The notes below the pieces were generated by a model. The model did not search any database, was not told the DNA's origin, and saw only the letters and a list, made by a program, of their open reading frames with translations. Shown here piece after piece: positions 9,585 to 18,813 of a stretch of DNA of 64,000 nt. The position numbers and the translations under genes are program-made. The number at the start of each line of letters is the position of its first letter. Within the stretch, counting starts at the first letter, position 1. This DNA is from Flavobacteriaceae bacterium (GTDB lineage: Bacteria; Bacteroidota; Bacteroidia; Flavobacteriales; Flavobacteriaceae): positions 1-64,000 of the forward strand of contig PXFS01000139.1 in assembly GCA_003564185.1 (NCBI GenBank). Direction: 5' to 3'.

Positions 9585-10784
9585 ATGAGTCAACCTACAA
9601 CCCCGTTCAGTAAAAAAGAATTGCTCCCACAGGAGGAAATGCTTGAACTCAATCGCGATAAAGGCGAATTATTTATCGGTATTCCTAAAGAATGTAACTT
9701 TCAAGAAAAGCGTATTTGTTTGACTCCAGATGCGGTAGCTGGATTAACCGCAAACGGTCACCGGGTATTGATTGAAAAAGGGGCTGGATTACACGCTAAT
9801 TTTACCGACCAAAATTACAGCGAGGCTGGGGCTGAAGTAACAAGTGAAAAGGCAAAGGTTTTTGGTTGTCCTATTGTTTTAAAAGTTACTCCTCCAAGTT
9901 TTAAAGAATTGGATTTAATGCATCCTCACTCTAGCTTAATTTCTGCATTACAACTGAAAACCATAGGAAAAGAATATTTCAAAAAATTAGCAGAAAAACG
10001 AATTACTGCCTTGGCATTCGATTTTATCAAGGATGAATATGGCAGCTATCCAGCGGTTGAAGCCTTAAGTGAAATTGCAGGTAATGCATCCGTGTTAATC
10101 GCTTCTGAATTACTTTCAAACACTTCTGATGGAAATGGTTTAATGTTTGGAAACATCAGCGGTGTTCCACCTACAGAAGTAGTTATTTTAGGGGCTGGTA
10201 CAGTGGGTTTTTACGCTGCTAAATCTTCTTTGGGTTTGGGTGCTAACGTAAAAGTTTTTGACAGCTCACTAACTAAGCTGAGAAAAATTCAGAAGGAATT
10301 AGGTCAAAACGTATATACTTCTACCCTACAACCTAAGAATTTAATTAAATCGCTTAAACGTGCAGATGTTGTGGTGGGTGCCGTACGTGGTAAAAACCGA
10401 GCACCGGTTATTGTAACTCAAGAAATGGTTGAAAAAATGAAACCTGACTCCGTTATTATTGATGTAAGTATTGATATGGGGGGCTGTATTGAAACCTCCG
10501 AAATTACTTCTCATGACCATCCAGTTATAAACAAGTATGGGGTAATTCACTACTGTGTCCCAAATATACCCTCTCGTTATGCTCGTTCAGCATCTATTTC
10601 TATAAGTAACATTTTTACTCCTTATTTATTGCAAATTGGTGAAGAAGGAGGGATTGAAAATGCCTTACGTTTTGATTTAGGTTTGCGAAATGGTCTTTAT
10701 TCTTACCACGGAGTTATCACCAAAAAAGCTATAGCTGATTGGTTTGGGGTAGAATATAGAGATATTAATTTGTTAATTTTTTGA
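9585..10784 (+). CDS. ald: alanine dehydrogenase
   Basis: The 399-residue product belongs to the alanine dehydrogenase/pyridine nucleotide transhydrogenase family, which deaminates L-alanine to pyruvate with NAD. The N-terminal domain shows IGIPKECNFQEKRICLTP (about residues 32-49). The NAD-binding Rossmann motif ILGAGTVGFYAAK begins near residue 205, followed by DVVVGAVRGKNRAP. It is slightly longer than the roughly 370-residue classical enzymes through an N-terminal extension of about 30 residues, a common flavobacterial form. An 88-base gap separates it from tsaE. Confidence 0.92.
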   Translation: MSQPTTPFSKKELLPQEEMLELNRDKGELFIGIPKECNFQEKRICLTPDAVAGLTANGHRVLIEKGAGLHANFTDQNYSEAGAEVTSEKAKVFGCPIVLKVTPPSFKELDLMHPHSSLISALQLKTIGKEYFKKLAEKRITALAFDFIKDEYGSYPAVEALSEIAGNASVLIASELLSNTSDGNGLMFGNISGVPPTEVVILGAGTVGFYAAKSSLGLGANVKVFDSSLTKLRKIQKELGQNVYTSTLQPKNLIKSLKRADVVVGAVRGKNRAPVIVTQEMVEKMKPDSVIIDVSIDMGGCIETSEITSHDHPVINKYGVIHYCVPNIPSRYARSASISISNIFTPYLLQIGEEGGIENALRFDLGLRNGLYSYHGVITKKAIADWFGVEYRDINLLIF

Positions 10785-10913
10785 TAGGCCTTCTGTACTT
10801 TAAATGCTGAAAAACTTGGCTGAAGACAATAAAGATAATTGTATAGACCAAAAATTTAAGATGCCCATAAGATTTTTTGTTTCGTATTTTTTTAAATTCA
10901 CCTAAAAAATAAA

Positions 10914-11198
10914 ATGAAGTTCTCAGAAAAGGAAATACAAGAAAAAATAGCACATTTTTCAGAATGGACTTATAATGAAAATGCAATTCATACTAGAATA
11001 GAGTTTGAAAACTTTAAAGAAGCCTTTAGCTTTATGGCAAGAGTAGCTTTTGAAGCTGAAGCACAGGCTCATCATCCAGAATGGACTAATGTATACAATC
11101 AAGTTGAAATTTCATTATCCACTCATGATGCAGGTGGAGTAACTGAAAAAGATTTCAAATTAGCTAAAACAATTGACCAGCTTCTTGGTGAAATATAA
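10914..11198 (+). CDS. phhB: 4a-hydroxytetrahydrobiopterin dehydratase
   Basis: This 94-residue protein is a pterin-4a-carbinolamine dehydratase, which recycles the pterin cofactor after aromatic amino acid hydroxylation. The signature EAQAHHPEWTNVYNQVEISL with the paired histidines sits near residues 53-72, followed by the conserved LSTHDAGGVT. The window also encodes a 6-pyruvoyltetrahydropterin synthase-like protein near 43.6 kb, which suggests use of tetrahydrobiopterin. No hydroxylase is visible here. Confidence 0.93.
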   Translation: MKFSEKEIQEKIAHFSEWTYNENAIHTRIEFENFKEAFSFMARVAFEAEAQAHHPEWTNVYNQVEISLSTHDAGGVTEKDFKLAKTIDQLLGEI

Positions 11199-11202
11199 TT
11201 TT

Positions 11203-11457
11203 ATGAAACCTTTGAATAAGCAAATTAAATTCATTTGGGATTTTAGAGGTCCTGATGCAAAATCTATTGCAGCACACCATTGTATTCATCTAAAAGAATA
11301 TGCAGAAAAAGAAGGTTTATCTCAAGACTTAGTGAATGATGAAGCTATTAATGAGTATCATCATATTGCTTTTCTAATAGTTGATGAGGCTAATATGATT
11401 CAACATCGTGATGCATTAAAACCACACCGCGGACAAATTTATAGCCCTCAAAAATAG
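11203..11457 (+). CDS. small conserved hypothetical protein
   Basis: The 84-residue product is acidic to neutral, with no signal peptide or membrane segment. It contains the segments IKFIWDFRGPDAKSIAAHHC and YHHIAFLIVDEANM and two further histidines in IQHRDALKPHRGQ, so a metal or ligand site is possible but unproven. I start it at the ATG at 11203, four bases after the phhB stop; an earlier in-frame start at 11173 would overlap phhB. The function is not recognised. Confidence 0.65.
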   Translation: MKPLNKQIKFIWDFRGPDAKSIAAHHCIHLKEYAEKEGLSQDLVNDEAINEYHHIAFLIVDEANMIQHRDALKPHRGQIYSPQK

Positions 11458-11499
11458 TTTTTGAACATGGGTTTAAAAGCTCAACTCAATTTGAATATG

Positions 11500-11507
11500 T
11501 ATTTTTG
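11500..11507 (+). promoter_or_regulatory. -7 element for priA
   Basis: TATTTTTG fits TAnnTTTG and lies 19 bases before the priA ATG in the 69-base gap after the small hypothetical gene. Confidence 0.45.
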
Positions 11508-11526
11508 ATTTTCGCTATACTATATT

Positions 11527-13977
11527 ATGGGTTATTATATTGATGTTATTTTACCACTGCCTCTGCATCAGCTTTTTACATATAAAACTGATGAAACCGA
11601 GTTTAATGAAGCCCAAATCGGTGCTCGGGTGGCTGTACCCTTTGGAAAATCAAAGGTATATACAGGTATTATTGTTAAAAAACATCAGCAAGCTCCGCTT
11701 CATTATGAAACCAAATTCATTGAGGGGGTAATCGATGATGCTCCATTAGTGACTAAAAATCAGCTTCAGTTTTGGGACTGGATTGCCGATTATTACCTTT
11801 GTCCTATGGGCGATGTGATGCGCGCTGCCATACCTTCTGCTTTGGTTTTAGAAAGTGAAACTGTTATTGAGCTCAGTACTGATGTGGAGATATCAACGGA
11901 TGAACTTTCAGATACAGAATACTTGATTATTGAAGCGCTTCAGCAGCAAAAGCACATGAAAATTGCAGAAGTAGCTAAGGTTATTGACCGTAAAAATGTC
12001 TTTCCAATCATAAAGAAACTTACAGGAAAAAATTTCATTAGGACTCAGCAACAACTTTATAAGAAATATCAACCAAAATTAGCTACTTATATTCGCGTTC
12101 CTGAAAAGTTTAATGAAAAAGCATATTTCAATCAGCAGCTTGAAACTTTAGAACGTGCGCCAAAACAAAAAGAGGCCTTTTTGCATTATTTTAGGCTAGA
12201 AGGTCAAACCAAAAAACCGATTACTTCAAAGCTATTGGAAGAAAAAGCTGATGTATCAAGAGGAGTAATCAAGTCATTAATCGATAAAGGGTTTTTTGAG
12301 GAGTTTTACATTCAGCAAGAGCGTGTTGATTTTAATCATGAAAAAACTAGAGGCGTGATTGATTTATCGGGTGCTCAGTATACTGCTTTTGAAGAAATTA
12401 AAGCAAGTTTTAAAAAGTACCAAGTAAGTTTATTTCATGGAGTTACTTCCTCTGGAAAGACTGAAATCTACATGAAGTTGATAGAGGACTACTTAAATCA
12501 AAATCAACAAGTATTGTATTTACTTCCTGAAATTGCATTAACCACGCAGTTAATAAAACGTTTACAGGCTTATTTTGGAAATCAAGCTTATGTATTTCAC
12601 AGCAAATACTCCTTAAATGAGCGTGTTGAAATCTACCGAAAAATACTTAGTGAAAAAAAAGCATGTATAGTAGTTGGTACAAGGTCTTCTGTTTTTCTTC
12701 CATTTACAAATTTAGGCTTACTAATAGTAGATGAATCTCACGAAAATAATTTCAAACAGCAACGCCCTTCTCCTCGCTACAATGCAAAAGATTCAGCCAT
12801 TGTATTGGCGCAGCAATTTAAGGCAAAAACGCTTTTGGGTACGGCTACACCAAGTTTAGAAAGCTTTTATAATGTGCAGCAAAAAAAATTTGGATATATT
12901 AGGTTAGACCAGCGTTATGGAGGTATTCTTCCACCGGAAATAAACTTAATTGATTTAAAGGATAAGCAAAAACGAAAGCAGGTTAAAGGACATTTTTCTG
13001 ATACGCTTATAAAGGCCATTCAAAAAAAATTAAATGCAGGCAAACAAATTATATTATTTCAAAATAGACGCGGCTACTCCCCTATTTTAGAATGCAACAC
13101 CTGCGGTCATAGTCCACAATGCCCAAATTGTGATGTTAGTCTAACCTACCATAAATTTAACAACACACTTCGTTGCCATTACTGCAGTTACCAAATTGCC
13201 ATGCAAACTAAATGTTTGGCTTGTAGCAGCACAGATTTAAGCACTAAAGGCTTTGGTACAGAACAAATTGAAACAGAAATCAATCAAATATTCTCTACTG
13301 CTCAAGTGGCTAGAATGGATTTAGATACCACGCGTGGCAAAAATGCTTACGAAAAAATAATTGGACAGTTTGAAAATTTAGAAATTGACATTTTAATTGG
13401 TACTCAAATGGTGACCAAAGGTCTTGATTTTAAGAATGTTGCTTTAGTTGGTGTATTAAATGCGGACAGTCTATTGAACTATCCCGACTTTAGGTCGTTT
13501 GAAAGGTGTTTTCAATTGCTGGTACAGGTGGCTGGTAGAGCGGGTAGATTTGAAGAGCGCGGACAAGTTCTAATTCAAACCTATAATCCCTATCATCAAA
13601 TTCTTCAGCAAGTGACTACACAGGATTTTAAATCGATGTACAAACAACAATTATATGATCGGAAAATTTATAAGTATCCACCATTTTATAGGATAGTCAA
13701 ATTCACTTTAAAAAGTCGTTATTATAATTTAGTAAATGAAGCTTCAGATTGGTATGCAAAATTTTTGTATCAATATTTTTCTACTCATGTGTTAGGCCCA
13801 GAATTTCCCGCTATTTCCCGATTAAAAAACGAATATTTAAAAAATATTATCCTTAAGATACCTCCTAAGCAATCCTTAGCAAATACCAAAAAATACATTC
13901 AACAAGGAAAAGAAAAAATGAGTGCTATTAGTAAATTTAGAAGTGTAAAAGTAATTGTTGACGTAGATCCACAATAA
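11527..13977 (+). CDS. priA: primosomal replication helicase PriA
   Basis: PriA recognises stalled or recombined forks and reloads the replicative helicase. The 816-residue product has an N-terminal 3' DNA-binding domain, a winged-helix linker, the SF2 helicase core with Walker A GVTSSGKTE (about residue 310) and Walker B DESHE, and the inserted zinc-binding region with cysteine pairs (CNTCGH, CPNC, CHYC, CLAC) near 520-565. Motifs V/VI appear as IGTQMVTKGLDF and QVAGRAGR. Length is within the usual range. Confidence 0.96.
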   Translation: MGYYIDVILPLPLHQLFTYKTDETEFNEAQIGARVAVPFGKSKVYTGIIVKKHQQAPLHYETKFIEGVIDDAPLVTKNQLQFWDWIADYYLCPMGDVMRAAIPSALVLESETVIELSTDVEISTDELSDTEYLIIEALQQQKHMKIAEVAKVIDRKNVFPIIKKLTGKNFIRTQQQLYKKYQPKLATYIRVPEKFNEKAYFNQQLETLERAPKQKEAFLHYFRLEGQTKKPITSKLLEEKADVSRGVIKSLIDKGFFEEFYIQQERVDFNHEKTRGVIDLSGAQYTAFEEIKASFKKYQVSLFHGVTSSGKTEIYMKLIEDYLNQNQQVLYLLPEIALTTQLIKRLQAYFGNQAYVFHSKYSLNERVEIYRKILSEKKACIVVGTRSSVFLPFTNLGLLIVDESHENNFKQQRPSPRYNAKDSAIVLAQQFKAKTLLGTATPSLESFYNVQQKKFGYIRLDQRYGGILPPEINLIDLKDKQKRKQVKGHFSDTLIKAIQKKLNAGKQIILFQNRRGYSPILECNTCGHSPQCPNCDVSLTYHKFNNTLRCHYCSYQIAMQTKCLACSSTDLSTKGFGTEQIETEINQIFSTAQVARMDLDTTRGKNAYEKIIGQFENLEIDILIGTQMVTKGLDFKNVALVGVLNADSLLNYPDFRSFERCFQLLVQVAGRAGRFEERGQVLIQTYNPYHQILQQVTTQDFKSMYKQQLYDRKIYKYPPFYRIVKFTLKSRYYNLVNEASDWYAKFLYQYFSTHVLGPEFPAISRLKNEYLKNIILKIPPKQSLANTKKYIQQGKEKMSAISKFRSVKVIVDVDPQ

Positions 13978-14062
13978 ATTTTGGATGTTCAATTAAGGAT
14001 TTACTTAAATCAGTATTTCTAATATTTATGAAAATTTATATAGATTTTATTGATAGATTATT

Positions 14063-14070
14063 TAATTTTG
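14063..14070 (+). promoter_or_regulatory. -7 element for oxyR
   Basis: TAATTTTG fits TAnnTTTG and lies 16 bases before the oxyR ATG. Confidence 0.45.
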
Positions 14071-14086
14071 AGAAAAATATGATGCT

Positions 14087-15031
14087 ATGACAATTACCCA
14101 ACTTCAATATGTGCTAGCAGTTGCTGAGTATAAAAATTTTACGAAAGCTGCTGAAAAAGTTTTTGTAACTCAACCTACGCTAAGTATGCAAGTACAGAAA
14201 CTTGAGGAGGAATTGGATATCAAAATTTTTGACCGAGCCAAAAAGCCGATTGAACTCACTGAAGTTGGGAAAACCATTGTTGAACAAGCTAAGAATATTG
14301 TTAATGAAAGTAATCGGATTCAAGACATAGTAGATCAACAAAAAGGTTTTATAGGGGGAGAGTTTAGGCTAGCTATTATTCCTACAATTATGCCTACTTT
14401 ACTGCCTATGTTTTTGAACAACTTTATTAAAAAATATAGTAAAGTTAATCTGGTAATTAAGGAAATGACTACTTCAGAAATCATTAAAAGTTTAAGGGAC
14501 GGTAATTTAGATTCTGCCATTGCTGCCACTCCATTAGGAGAGGATGATATTTTAGAAAAACCTTTGTACTATGAGCCATTTATGGCGTATGTTCCTGAAA
14601 GCCATAAACTGTATAAAGCAAAAGAAATACAACCAGAGGATTTAGACCCTGATGAGTTATTATTGTTGGAAGACGGGCATTGCTTTACAGATAATGTATT
14701 AAACATTTGTAAATCAACAAGACATTTACCTCAAATCAATCACTTTAATTTAGAGAGTGGGAGTTTTGAAACTTTGATTAAATTAGCAAATGAAGGACTT
14801 GGAATGACCCTTTTACCCTACTTACACACTTTGGACTTAAATGCAAAAGCACAATCTAAAATTAGAAAGTTTAAAGCTCCGTATCCATCTAGAGAAGTTA
14901 GTATTATTCATCATAACAGTCGACTTAAAATTCAGATTATAGAAGCCATGCATGAATTAATTAGCGCAATTGTTAGAGGAGCAATCAAGTTTCAAAACAT
15001 AAAAATAATTAGTCCTACCAAAAACAGCTAA
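14087..15031 (+). CDS. oxyR: hydrogen peroxide-sensing LysR-family regulator OxyR
   Basis: The 314-residue LysR-type protein has an N-terminal winged helix-turn-helix (about 1-60, FTKAAEKVFVTQPTLSMQVQ) and a substrate-binding-like domain. The two redox cysteines of OxyR are present at the same positions as in E. coli: Cys199 in LLEDGHCFTDN and Cys208 in LNICKS. Peroxide should therefore form the activating disulfide. No catalase or ahpC gene is adjacent; the next gene on the same strand is an aldehyde dehydrogenase with its own -7 element. A peroxiredoxin gene lies at 44 kb. Confidence 0.93.
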   Translation: MTITQLQYVLAVAEYKNFTKAAEKVFVTQPTLSMQVQKLEEELDIKIFDRAKKPIELTEVGKTIVEQAKNIVNESNRIQDIVDQQKGFIGGEFRLAIIPTIMPTLLPMFLNNFIKKYSKVNLVIKEMTTSEIIKSLRDGNLDSAIAATPLGEDDILEKPLYYEPFMAYVPESHKLYKAKEIQPEDLDPDELLLLEDGHCFTDNVLNICKSTRHLPQINHFNLESGSFETLIKLANEGLGMTLLPYLHTLDLNAKAQSKIRKFKAPYPSREVSIIHHNSRLKIQIIEAMHELISAIVRGAIKFQNIKIISPTKNS

Positions 15032-15094
15032 TTTTCAACTTAATTACCGAACGTTAATTTTACTTAATTTATCATATTAAACCAGCGCAAAGTT

Positions 15095-15102
15095 TAATTT
15101 TG
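15095..15102 (+). promoter_or_regulatory. -7 element for the aldehyde dehydrogenase gene
   Basis: TAATTTTG fits TAnnTTTG and lies 17 bases before the ATG. Confidence 0.45.
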
Positions 15103-15119
15103 ATTATTCAAGAAACAGA

Positions 15120-16505
15120 ATGGGTTACAATTATCAAAAATTACTAAATCATCAAATTAGTTTTTTTAATCAAGGGCGTTGGGATGATGTGTATTATCGA
15201 ATTTCACTATTGAAAAAATTGAAATTGGTAATAGAACAACATGAGGACGAAATAATTGATGCCTTAGGTAAAGATTTGAAAAAACCTCCTGTTGAAGCCT
15301 ATTCAACTGAATTACTGGTAGTTTACAAAGAACTAAATAAATTTATTAGAAGAATAAAATCTTGGCAAAAACCAAGGCTCAAGCTTCCAAGCCTTATCAA
15401 CTTTCCATCGGTAGATTATATTCATCATAAACCTTGGGGACAAGTCTTAGTTATTAGTCCTTGGAATTATCCATTTCAATTAGCTATTAATCCACTTATA
15501 GCCGCAATAGCTTGTGGGAATACGGTTGTTTTAAAACCTTCAGAGTTAAGTCCAAACACCAGTAAAATTATTCAAAAAATCATTCATCAATGTTTTTCAA
15601 AAGAAATTGCGGAAGTTTGTCTTGGAGACGCTGATGTAGCTAGTCAGCTACTAGAATTAAAATGGAATTACATATTTTTTACAGGAAGTGTTGCCGTTGG
15701 TAAAATAGTTGCAGAGGCTGCTGCTAAAAACCTAACACCTGTAACTTTAGAGCTAGGAGGTAAAAACCCTTGTATAGTTGATACTTCAGCTAAATTAGAT
15801 GTTACTGCAAAACGAATTGCTTGGGGTAAATTTATTAATGCTGGACAAACTTGTATAGCACCAGATTATATTCTGGTTCATGAGAGCATTAAAAATCAAT
15901 TGACCGAAAAGATAATTTCAGAGATAAGAAATTTCTATGGAGACCAGCCTAAGGAAAGTTCAGATTTAGCTCGAATAATCAATAAAAAGCATTTTCAACG
16001 CTTGATAAAGCTATTTCAAAATCAGAAAGAATTAAGGTATGGTGGAAAATATGCTGAAGATGAGCTGTATATAAGTCCAACAATTCTTATTGATCCAGAG
16101 CTGGATGATGAGGTAATGCAAGATGAAATATTTGGCCCTATACTCCCTATACTATCCTACACTAATGATAATGAATTACATTATGTTTTAGATCAACATA
16201 ACCCCCCCCTTTCTTTATATATATTTACTGAAAACAGGTATTTTGCTAAAAAAATACTATCTAAATATCAATTTGGAGGAGCTGTAATAAATGATACTAT
16301 TGTTCACTTTATCAACGATAGGTTACCCTTTGGAGGAGTTGGAACCTCCGGAATTGGAAGTTATCATGGCAAACATTCATTTTCTACCTTTACTCGAAAA
16401 ACTAGTATTGTTGATCGAAAAACTTGGTTGGACGTAGAAGTAAAATATCCTCCCTATGCAGGCAAATTGGATCTACTAAAAAAAATTAAAAATTGGATAA
16501 CCTAA
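15120..16505 (+). CDS. class 3-type aldehyde dehydrogenase
   Basis: The 461-residue product is an NAD(P)-dependent aldehyde dehydrogenase close to the ALDH3 group, which lacks the N-terminal extension of ALDH1/2. Motifs: VISPWNYPFQLAINP (about 111-125), the FFTGS cofactor loop (about 186-190), catalytic Glu211 in LELGGKNP and nucleophile Cys245 in NAGQTCIAPDY, and LPFGGVGTSGIGSYHGKHSF near the C-terminus. It probably oxidises medium or long-chain aldehydes. Codons about 361-363 run through a C8 tract in frame (Asn-Pro-Pro-Leu), unusual in this AT-rich genome. Downstream the gene nearly touches a DUF3820 gene. Confidence 0.93.
   Translation: MGYNYQKLLNHQISFFNQGRWDDVYYRISLLKKLKLVIEQHEDEIIDALGKDLKKPPVEAYSTELLVVYKELNKFIRRIKSWQKPRLKLPSLINFPSVDYIHHKPWGQVLVISPWNYPFQLAINPLIAAIACGNTVVLKPSELSPNTSKIIQKIIHQCFSKEIAEVCLGDADVASQLLELKWNYIFFTGSVAVGKIVAEAAAKNLTPVTLELGGKNPCIVDTSAKLDVTAKRIAWGKFINAGQTCIAPDYILVHESIKNQLTEKIISEIRNFYGDQPKESSDLARIINKKHFQRLIKLFQNQKELRYGGKYAEDELYISPTILIDPELDDEVMQDEIFGPILPILSYTNDNELHYVLDQHNPPLSLYIFTENRYFAKKILSKYQFGGAVINDTIVHFINDRLPFGGVGTSGIGSYHGKHSFSTFTRKTSIVDRKTWLDVEVKYPPYAGKLDLLKKIKNWIT
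16202..16209 (+). repeat. C8 homopolymer within the aldehyde dehydrogenase gene
   Basis: Eight consecutive C are read in frame as the end of Asn, two Pro and the start of Leu. The same eight-base tract, with the same TTTCTTT flank, disrupts a gene at 58284-58291. Confidence 0.9.
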
Positions 16506-16507
16506 AC

Positions 16508-16741
16508 ATGAAGCAGCCCTCCATAGATACCAAGGAACTTGTTAAGTTAGCCCATGCTAAAATGCACTTTGGAAAATATAAAGGCAGGTATTTGTCTGAT
16601 TTGCCAGAACATTACCTTATTTGGTATCAGCAAAAAGGATTTCCTGACAATCAGCTAGGTAAACAAATGCAAGCCGTTACCGAAATGAAAATTAATGGCT
16701 TAGAAAATATTTTATACAAAATTCGAAATTTAAAAAAATGA
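16508..16741 (+). CDS. DUF3820 family protein
   Basis: The 77-residue product carries the family core MHFGKYKGRYLSDLPEHYLI followed by WYQQKGFP and a C-terminal amphipathic helix. DUF3820 is a small conserved domain without an assigned activity; the FGKYKG segment is also seen in exonuclease-linked domains. I chose the ATG at 16508, two bases after the aldehyde dehydrogenase stop, over an earlier ATG at 16493 that would overlap that gene. The stop overlaps the next start by four bases (ATGA). Confidence 0.8.
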   Translation: MKQPSIDTKELVKLAHAKMHFGKYKGRYLSDLPEHYLIWYQQKGFPDNQLGKQMQAVTEMKINGLENILYKIRNLKK

Positions 16742-17118
16742 AGCGACCAAAAATACCTCATCAAAAAAATGTATTAGGTGGAGATCTCAAATCTTGTTCT
16801 TTTCATCCTATGACTGGTGTTTTTAGAGACGGTTATTGTTTGTATACCCCCCAAGATAATGGTTTACATATTGTTGCAGGAAAAGTAACACAAGCATTCC
16901 TAGAATGGAATAAAGCAAGAGGTAACGATTTAATCACCCCCAAACCGCAGTGGCAATTTCCTGGATTAAAAGATGGCGATTGGTGGTGTATTTGCATGGG
17001 GGTTTGGTTAAAAAGTAAAGAAGCTGGAGTTGGTATCCAACTGAAATTAGAATCATGTCATGAAAAAATGTTGGATTATATAACTTTAGAAGAGCTAAAG
17101 GATTGGGAATTTAAATGA
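16738..17118 (+). CDS. DUF2237 family protein
   Basis: The 126-residue product matches the DUF2237 pattern: NVLGGDLKSCS near the N-terminus, PMTGVFRDGYC, GLHIVAGKVTQAFLEW, KARGNDL and PGLKDGDWWCICMGVWL. The conserved cysteines and tryptophans suggest a folded binding or catalytic domain, but no activity is established. It is translationally coupled to the DUF3820 gene through a four-base overlap and ends before a bidirectional terminator. Confidence 0.88.
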   Translation: MKRPKIPHQKNVLGGDLKSCSFHPMTGVFRDGYCLYTPQDNGLHIVAGKVTQAFLEWNKARGNDLITPKPQWQFPGLKDGDWWCICMGVWLKSKEAGVGIQLKLESCHEKMLDYITLEELKDWEFK

Positions 17119-17173
17119 TTATCCTAATAAATATCATGGATCAATTAAAATTACTGGTTTAATTTTAAAGTAC

Positions 17174-17207
17174 AAAAAAAGCAACTTAATGAAATCAAGT
17201 TGCTTTT
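17174..17207. terminator. bidirectional terminator between the DUF2237 gene and ndk
   Basis: Stem GCAACTT (17181-17187) pairs with AAGTTGC (17197-17203), flanked by an A run and a T run, so it can end transcription from both converging genes. Confidence 0.8.
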
Positions 17208-17228
17208 ATATAAGTGTTTACAATCAAA

Positions 17229-17648
17229 TTAAAACATTTCTCTCCCGGCAAAATGGAAAGCACTTTCAATTTGAGCATTTTCATCACTATCACTTCCATG
17301 AACGGCATTTTCGCCAATTGAAGCAGCGTATTTTTTACGAATTGTACCTTCGGCTGCATCTTCTGGGTTAGTAGCTCCAATTAAGGTTCTAAAGTCTTCA
17401 ACAGCATTTTCTTTTTCTAATACAGCTGCAACAATAGGCCCTCTTGTCATGTATTCAACTAACTCGCCAAAAAAAGGACGTTCCTTGTGGATTGCGTAAA
17501 ATTGTTTTGCGTCTGCTTCAGTCATTTGTGTAAGCTTCATAGCTACTATTCTAAAACCAGATTCAGTAATTTGATTTAAAATTGCTCCAATGTGTCCTTT
17601 TTCAACAGCATCTGGCTTTAACATTGTGAATGTTTTATTTCCTGACAT
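17229..17648 (-). CDS. ndk: nucleoside diphosphate kinase
   Basis: The 139-residue product has the normal length. It transfers the gamma phosphate of ATP to NDPs through a phosphohistidine. Conserved motifs: [14 protein letters not shown] (about 8-21), [18 protein letters not shown] (91-108) and the active-site NAVHGSDS with His117. It is convergent with the DUF2237 gene and has its own -7 element. Confidence 0.98.
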   Translation of the reverse strand: MSGNKTFTMLKPDAVEKGHIGAILNQITESGFRIVAMKLTQMTEADAKQFYAIHKERPFFGELVEYMTRGPIVAAVLEKENAVEDFRTLIGATNPEDAAEGTIRKKYAASIGENAVHGSDSDENAQIESAFHFAGREMF

Positions 17649-17670
17649 TTTTTTTATTTTTTAATTGTTG

Positions 17671-17678
17671 CAAAATTA
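17671..17678 (-). promoter_or_regulatory. -7 element for ndk
   Basis: TAATTTTG on the minus strand fits TAnnTTTG and ends 22 bases before the ndk ATG. Confidence 0.45.
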
Positions 17679-17801
17679 ATAAAAGAAGACCAATCTTAAT
17701 GGCATTATAGAAAAAGTTTAAAATCTACTATTTTCATACCTGTAAACTTTAAACTCTTGCTAATAAAATGCTTCATTAGAGATAAAGCTAAAATAAATTT
17801 T

Positions 17802-17809
17802 TAAATTTG
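17802..17809 (+). promoter_or_regulatory. -7 element of the DHH-gldI operon, leaderless spacing
   Basis: TAAATTTG ends 5 bases before the ATG at 17815, so the transcript likely begins at or next to the start codon. Confidence 0.5.
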
Positions 17810-17814
17810 TTAAA

Positions 17815-18810
17815 ATGAAAGAATACATTTCAAAAATTGAAAAATTAGTAAAGCATGCGAAGCAAATAAGTATCACTTCGCATAAAAATCCTGACGGTGA
17901 TGCTATTGGATCCTCATTAAGTTTGTATCTTTTTTTAAAAAAAATACATCCTCAGGTAAGAGTTATACTTCCCAATGAATATCCAGATTTTTTAAAATGG
18001 CTACCTCAACAGGAGGAGATTCTATTTTTCACTAAACATAACAAAGAAGCTATAAATTATATCGACCAATCTGATTTAATTTTTAGCTTAGATTATAATG
18101 ATCTTTCACGCACTGGTGATATGCAAACTAGCTTAGAAAATGCAAATGCTGATTTTATCATGATAGATCATCATCAACAACCCGCATCTTATGCTCAAAT
18201 TTGTATAAGTCAACCTGAAATTGGATCTACTTGCGAATTGGTTTATGAAGTATTAGAAAACTGGAATAGAGAATTGATTAATCAATCAATTGCAACATGC
18301 ATTTATACAGGAATCATGACAGACTCTGGTTCCTTTAGATTTCCTTCTACAACTAGCCGGACACATCAAATTATTGGTCACCTAATTGATCTTGGAGTCA
18401 ATAATGCTGAAATTCATCAAAACACGTTTGATACTAATTCTTACAATAGACTTCAATTACTAGGTGTAGCTCTATCAAACTTAAAATTTATTGAAGAACA
18501 CCACACCGCATACATTACCTTGAGCCAAAAAGAATTAGATCAACATAATTTTAAAAAAGGAGATACAGAAGGCTTTGTAAATTATGGGCTTTCTCTAAAA
18601 AATGTTGATTTTGCTGTGATTTTTATAGAAAATAAAGAGGAAGGAATAATTAAAATTTCATTTCGTTCTAAGGGAGATTTTGATGTCAATCAATACGCCA
18701 GGAAATACTTTAGTGGTGGGGGACATAAAAATGCAGCTGGTGGAAGAAGTGAATTAAGCCTCAAGGATACAGTTCAAAAATTTTTAGCTACCTTACCCAA
18801 AGAAAAATAA
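17815..18810 (+). CDS. DHH/DHHA1 phosphoesterase, NrnA-like
   Basis: The 331-residue product has the DHH domain metal motifs NPDGDAIGSS (about 25-34), DYND (about 94-97), DHHQQP (about 122-127) and GIMTDSGSFRFP, followed by a DHHA1 domain with the substrate loop FSGGGHKNAAGG near 302. This is the NrnA type, which degrades nanoRNA and can hydrolyse pAp. It is the first gene of a likely operon with gldI (3-base gap) and a cyclophilin-FKBP gene, an order often seen in flavobacteria. Confidence 0.92.
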   Translation: MKEYISKIEKLVKHAKQISITSHKNPDGDAIGSSLSLYLFLKKIHPQVRVILPNEYPDFLKWLPQQEEILFFTKHNKEAINYIDQSDLIFSLDYNDLSRTGDMQTSLENANADFIMIDHHQQPASYAQICISQPEIGSTCELVYEVLENWNRELINQSIATCIYTGIMTDSGSFRFPSTTSRTHQIIGHLIDLGVNNAEIHQNTFDTNSYNRLQLLGVALSNLKFIEEHHTAYITLSQKELDQHNFKKGDTEGFVNYGLSLKNVDFAVIFIENKEEGIIKISFRSKGDFDVNQYARKYFSGGGHKNAAGGRSELSLKDTVQKFLATLPKEK

Positions 18811-18813
18811 AGA

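Noticed and set aside
10765-10986. Open frame of 73 codons on the minus strand after the alanine dehydrogenase gene
   Set aside because: It overlaps the 5' end of phhB and has no family resemblance; the hydrophobic, Phe-rich content is what AT-rich non-coding DNA gives.
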